From: Mycobacterium arosiense ATCC BAA-1401 = DSM 45069
GTDB taxonomy: Bacteria; Actinomycetota; Actinomycetes; Mycobacteriales; Mycobacteriaceae
Direction of reading: 5' to 3'
DNA length: 64,000 nucleotides
NCBI RefSeq assembly: GCF_002086125.1
Contig: NZ_MVHG01000013.1
Coordinates: forward strand, 37,269 to 101,268
In this document: piece by piece, positions 63,584 through 64,000 of the stretch
Layout of the letters: every line of letters starts with the position of its first letter
Numbering within the stretch: the stretch's first letter is position 1
Translations under genes and position numbers: made by a program
Notes under the pieces: generated by a model
The model's input: only the letters and a program-made list of their open reading frames with translations
The model's database searches: none
Told to the model about the DNA's origin: nothing

Positions 63584-64000
63584 TTATTCCTCAGTGGTGG
63601 TGGCCGCGGGGGTGCGGCCGAGGTCGCGGTCTTTGAGTCGGTAGCTGTCTCCTTTGAGGGTGATGACTTCGGCGTGGTGCACGAGGCGGTCGATCATGGC
63701 GGCGGCGACGACGTCGTCGCCGAACACTTCGCCCCAGCGGCCGAAGGCTTTGTTGGAGGTGACGATGAGGCTGGCTCGTTCGTAGCGCGATGAGACGAGC
63801 TGGAAGAACAGGTTTGCGGCTTCGGGTTCGAAGGGGATGTAGCCGACCTCGTCGACGACGATGAGTGGGTAGCGGCCGAGCCGGGTCAGTTCGGCGTGGA
63901 TGCGGCCGGCGTGGTGAGCTTCGGCTAGCCGTGCGACCCATTCGGCGGCGGTGGCGAATAAGACGCGGTGCCCGGCCTGGCAGGCTCGCAAGGCCAGGCC
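63584..64000 (-). CDS. istB: IstB-like ATP-binding protein of IS21, partial
   Basis: C-terminal part of the IS21 helper ATPase. The frame is open to the right edge (GLALRACQAGHRVLF), so the N-terminus with Walker A is missing. Walker B is LIVVDEVGYIPFE, followed by SSRYERASLIVTSNKAFGRW (sensor 1) and MIDRLVHHAEVI, all classic for IstB. It helps the IstA transposase choose targets. Stop TAA at 63584-63586. Confidence 0.92.
   Translation of the reverse strand, partial: GLALRACQAGHRVLFATAAEWVARLAEAHHAGRIHAELTRLGRYPLIVVDEVGYIPFEPEAANLFFQLVSSRYERASLIVTSNKAFGRWGEVFGDDVVAAAMIDRLVHHAEVITLKGDSYRLKDRDLGRTPAATTTEE

Larger units (their letters stand above)
63512..64000 (-). mobile_element. IS21-family insertion sequence, right part outside window
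   Basis: The element end begins near TGTCGACGGC (about 63514). Inside it are two 12-bp copies of TTGACCCCCTGG (63533-63544 and 63558-63569), 25 bp apart, the multiple terminal repeats typical of IS21-type elements. A partial istB follows on the minus strand, and istA and the other end lie beyond the window. The insertion borders the glycan region. Confidence 0.8.

Overview
The window is chromosomal DNA of a nontuberculous Mycobacterium, most likely a slow grower. It is GC-rich, uses many GTG starts, and its first 34.5 kb follow the M. tuberculosis order from Rv1464 (sufS) to Rv1497 (lipL) almost gene for gene. Individual proteins are close to their M. tuberculosis counterparts: InhA 269 aa, GmdA 340 aa, MutB 750 aa. 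I cannot name the species from sequence alone.

Core region, about 1-34.6 kb. In order it holds: the end of the SUF Fe-S assembly operon (sufS-sufU-sufT); two paralogous DUF5666-like secreted or anchored proteins; a FadE15-type acyl-CoA dehydrogenase; a thioredoxin; EchA12; an ABC-F ATPase; a small HTH protein; acnR-acn with a recognisable AcnR operator; the cell-wall hydrolases ripA-ripB with moxR1 and its DUF58 and VWA partners; a DUF559 endonuclease-like gene bounded by two palindromes; the mycolic-acid genes fabG1-inhA followed by ferrochelatase; an NfeD/stomatin membrane pair; an F420-type nitroreductase-like protein; a serine protease broken by one stop codon; a TVP38-type membrane protein; methylmalonyl-CoA mutase mutAB with its chaperone meaB; and lipL.

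Accessory glycan region, about 34.6-63 kb. Downstream of lipL lies a mosaic of lower and uneven GC with frequent strand switches and gaps of 300-600 bp. It holds three GT1 glycosyltransferases of the Rv1524/Rv1526c type, a GT2-methyltransferase fusion, two further GT2-like enzymes, many SAM-dependent methyltransferases (FkbM, TylF and others), a DrrABC-type exporter, the GDP-fucose pathway pair gmdA-epiA, a UDP-glucose dehydrogenase, a sulfotransferase, a Gfo/Idh/MocA oxidoreductase, a GMC oxidoreductase and an Atf-like O-acyltransferase. In M. tuberculosis and M. marinum the same interval carries the Rv1500-Rv1527c / lipooligosaccharide genes. The most economical reading is a species- or serotype-specific surface glycolipid locus that makes activated fucose and glucuronate and then transfers, methylates, acylates and possibly sulfates sugars before export. 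No NRPS or PKS backbone gene lies inside the window.

The right edge enters an IS21-family insertion sequence, with a terminal repeat region and a partial istB.

The most unusual structure is a 60-bp hairpin present in three copies. Two copies flank the DUF559 gene in opposite loop orientation, and one of them supplies its stop codon. The third sits alone between mutB and meaB. This looks like a REP/MITE-type element with a candidate nuclease partner.
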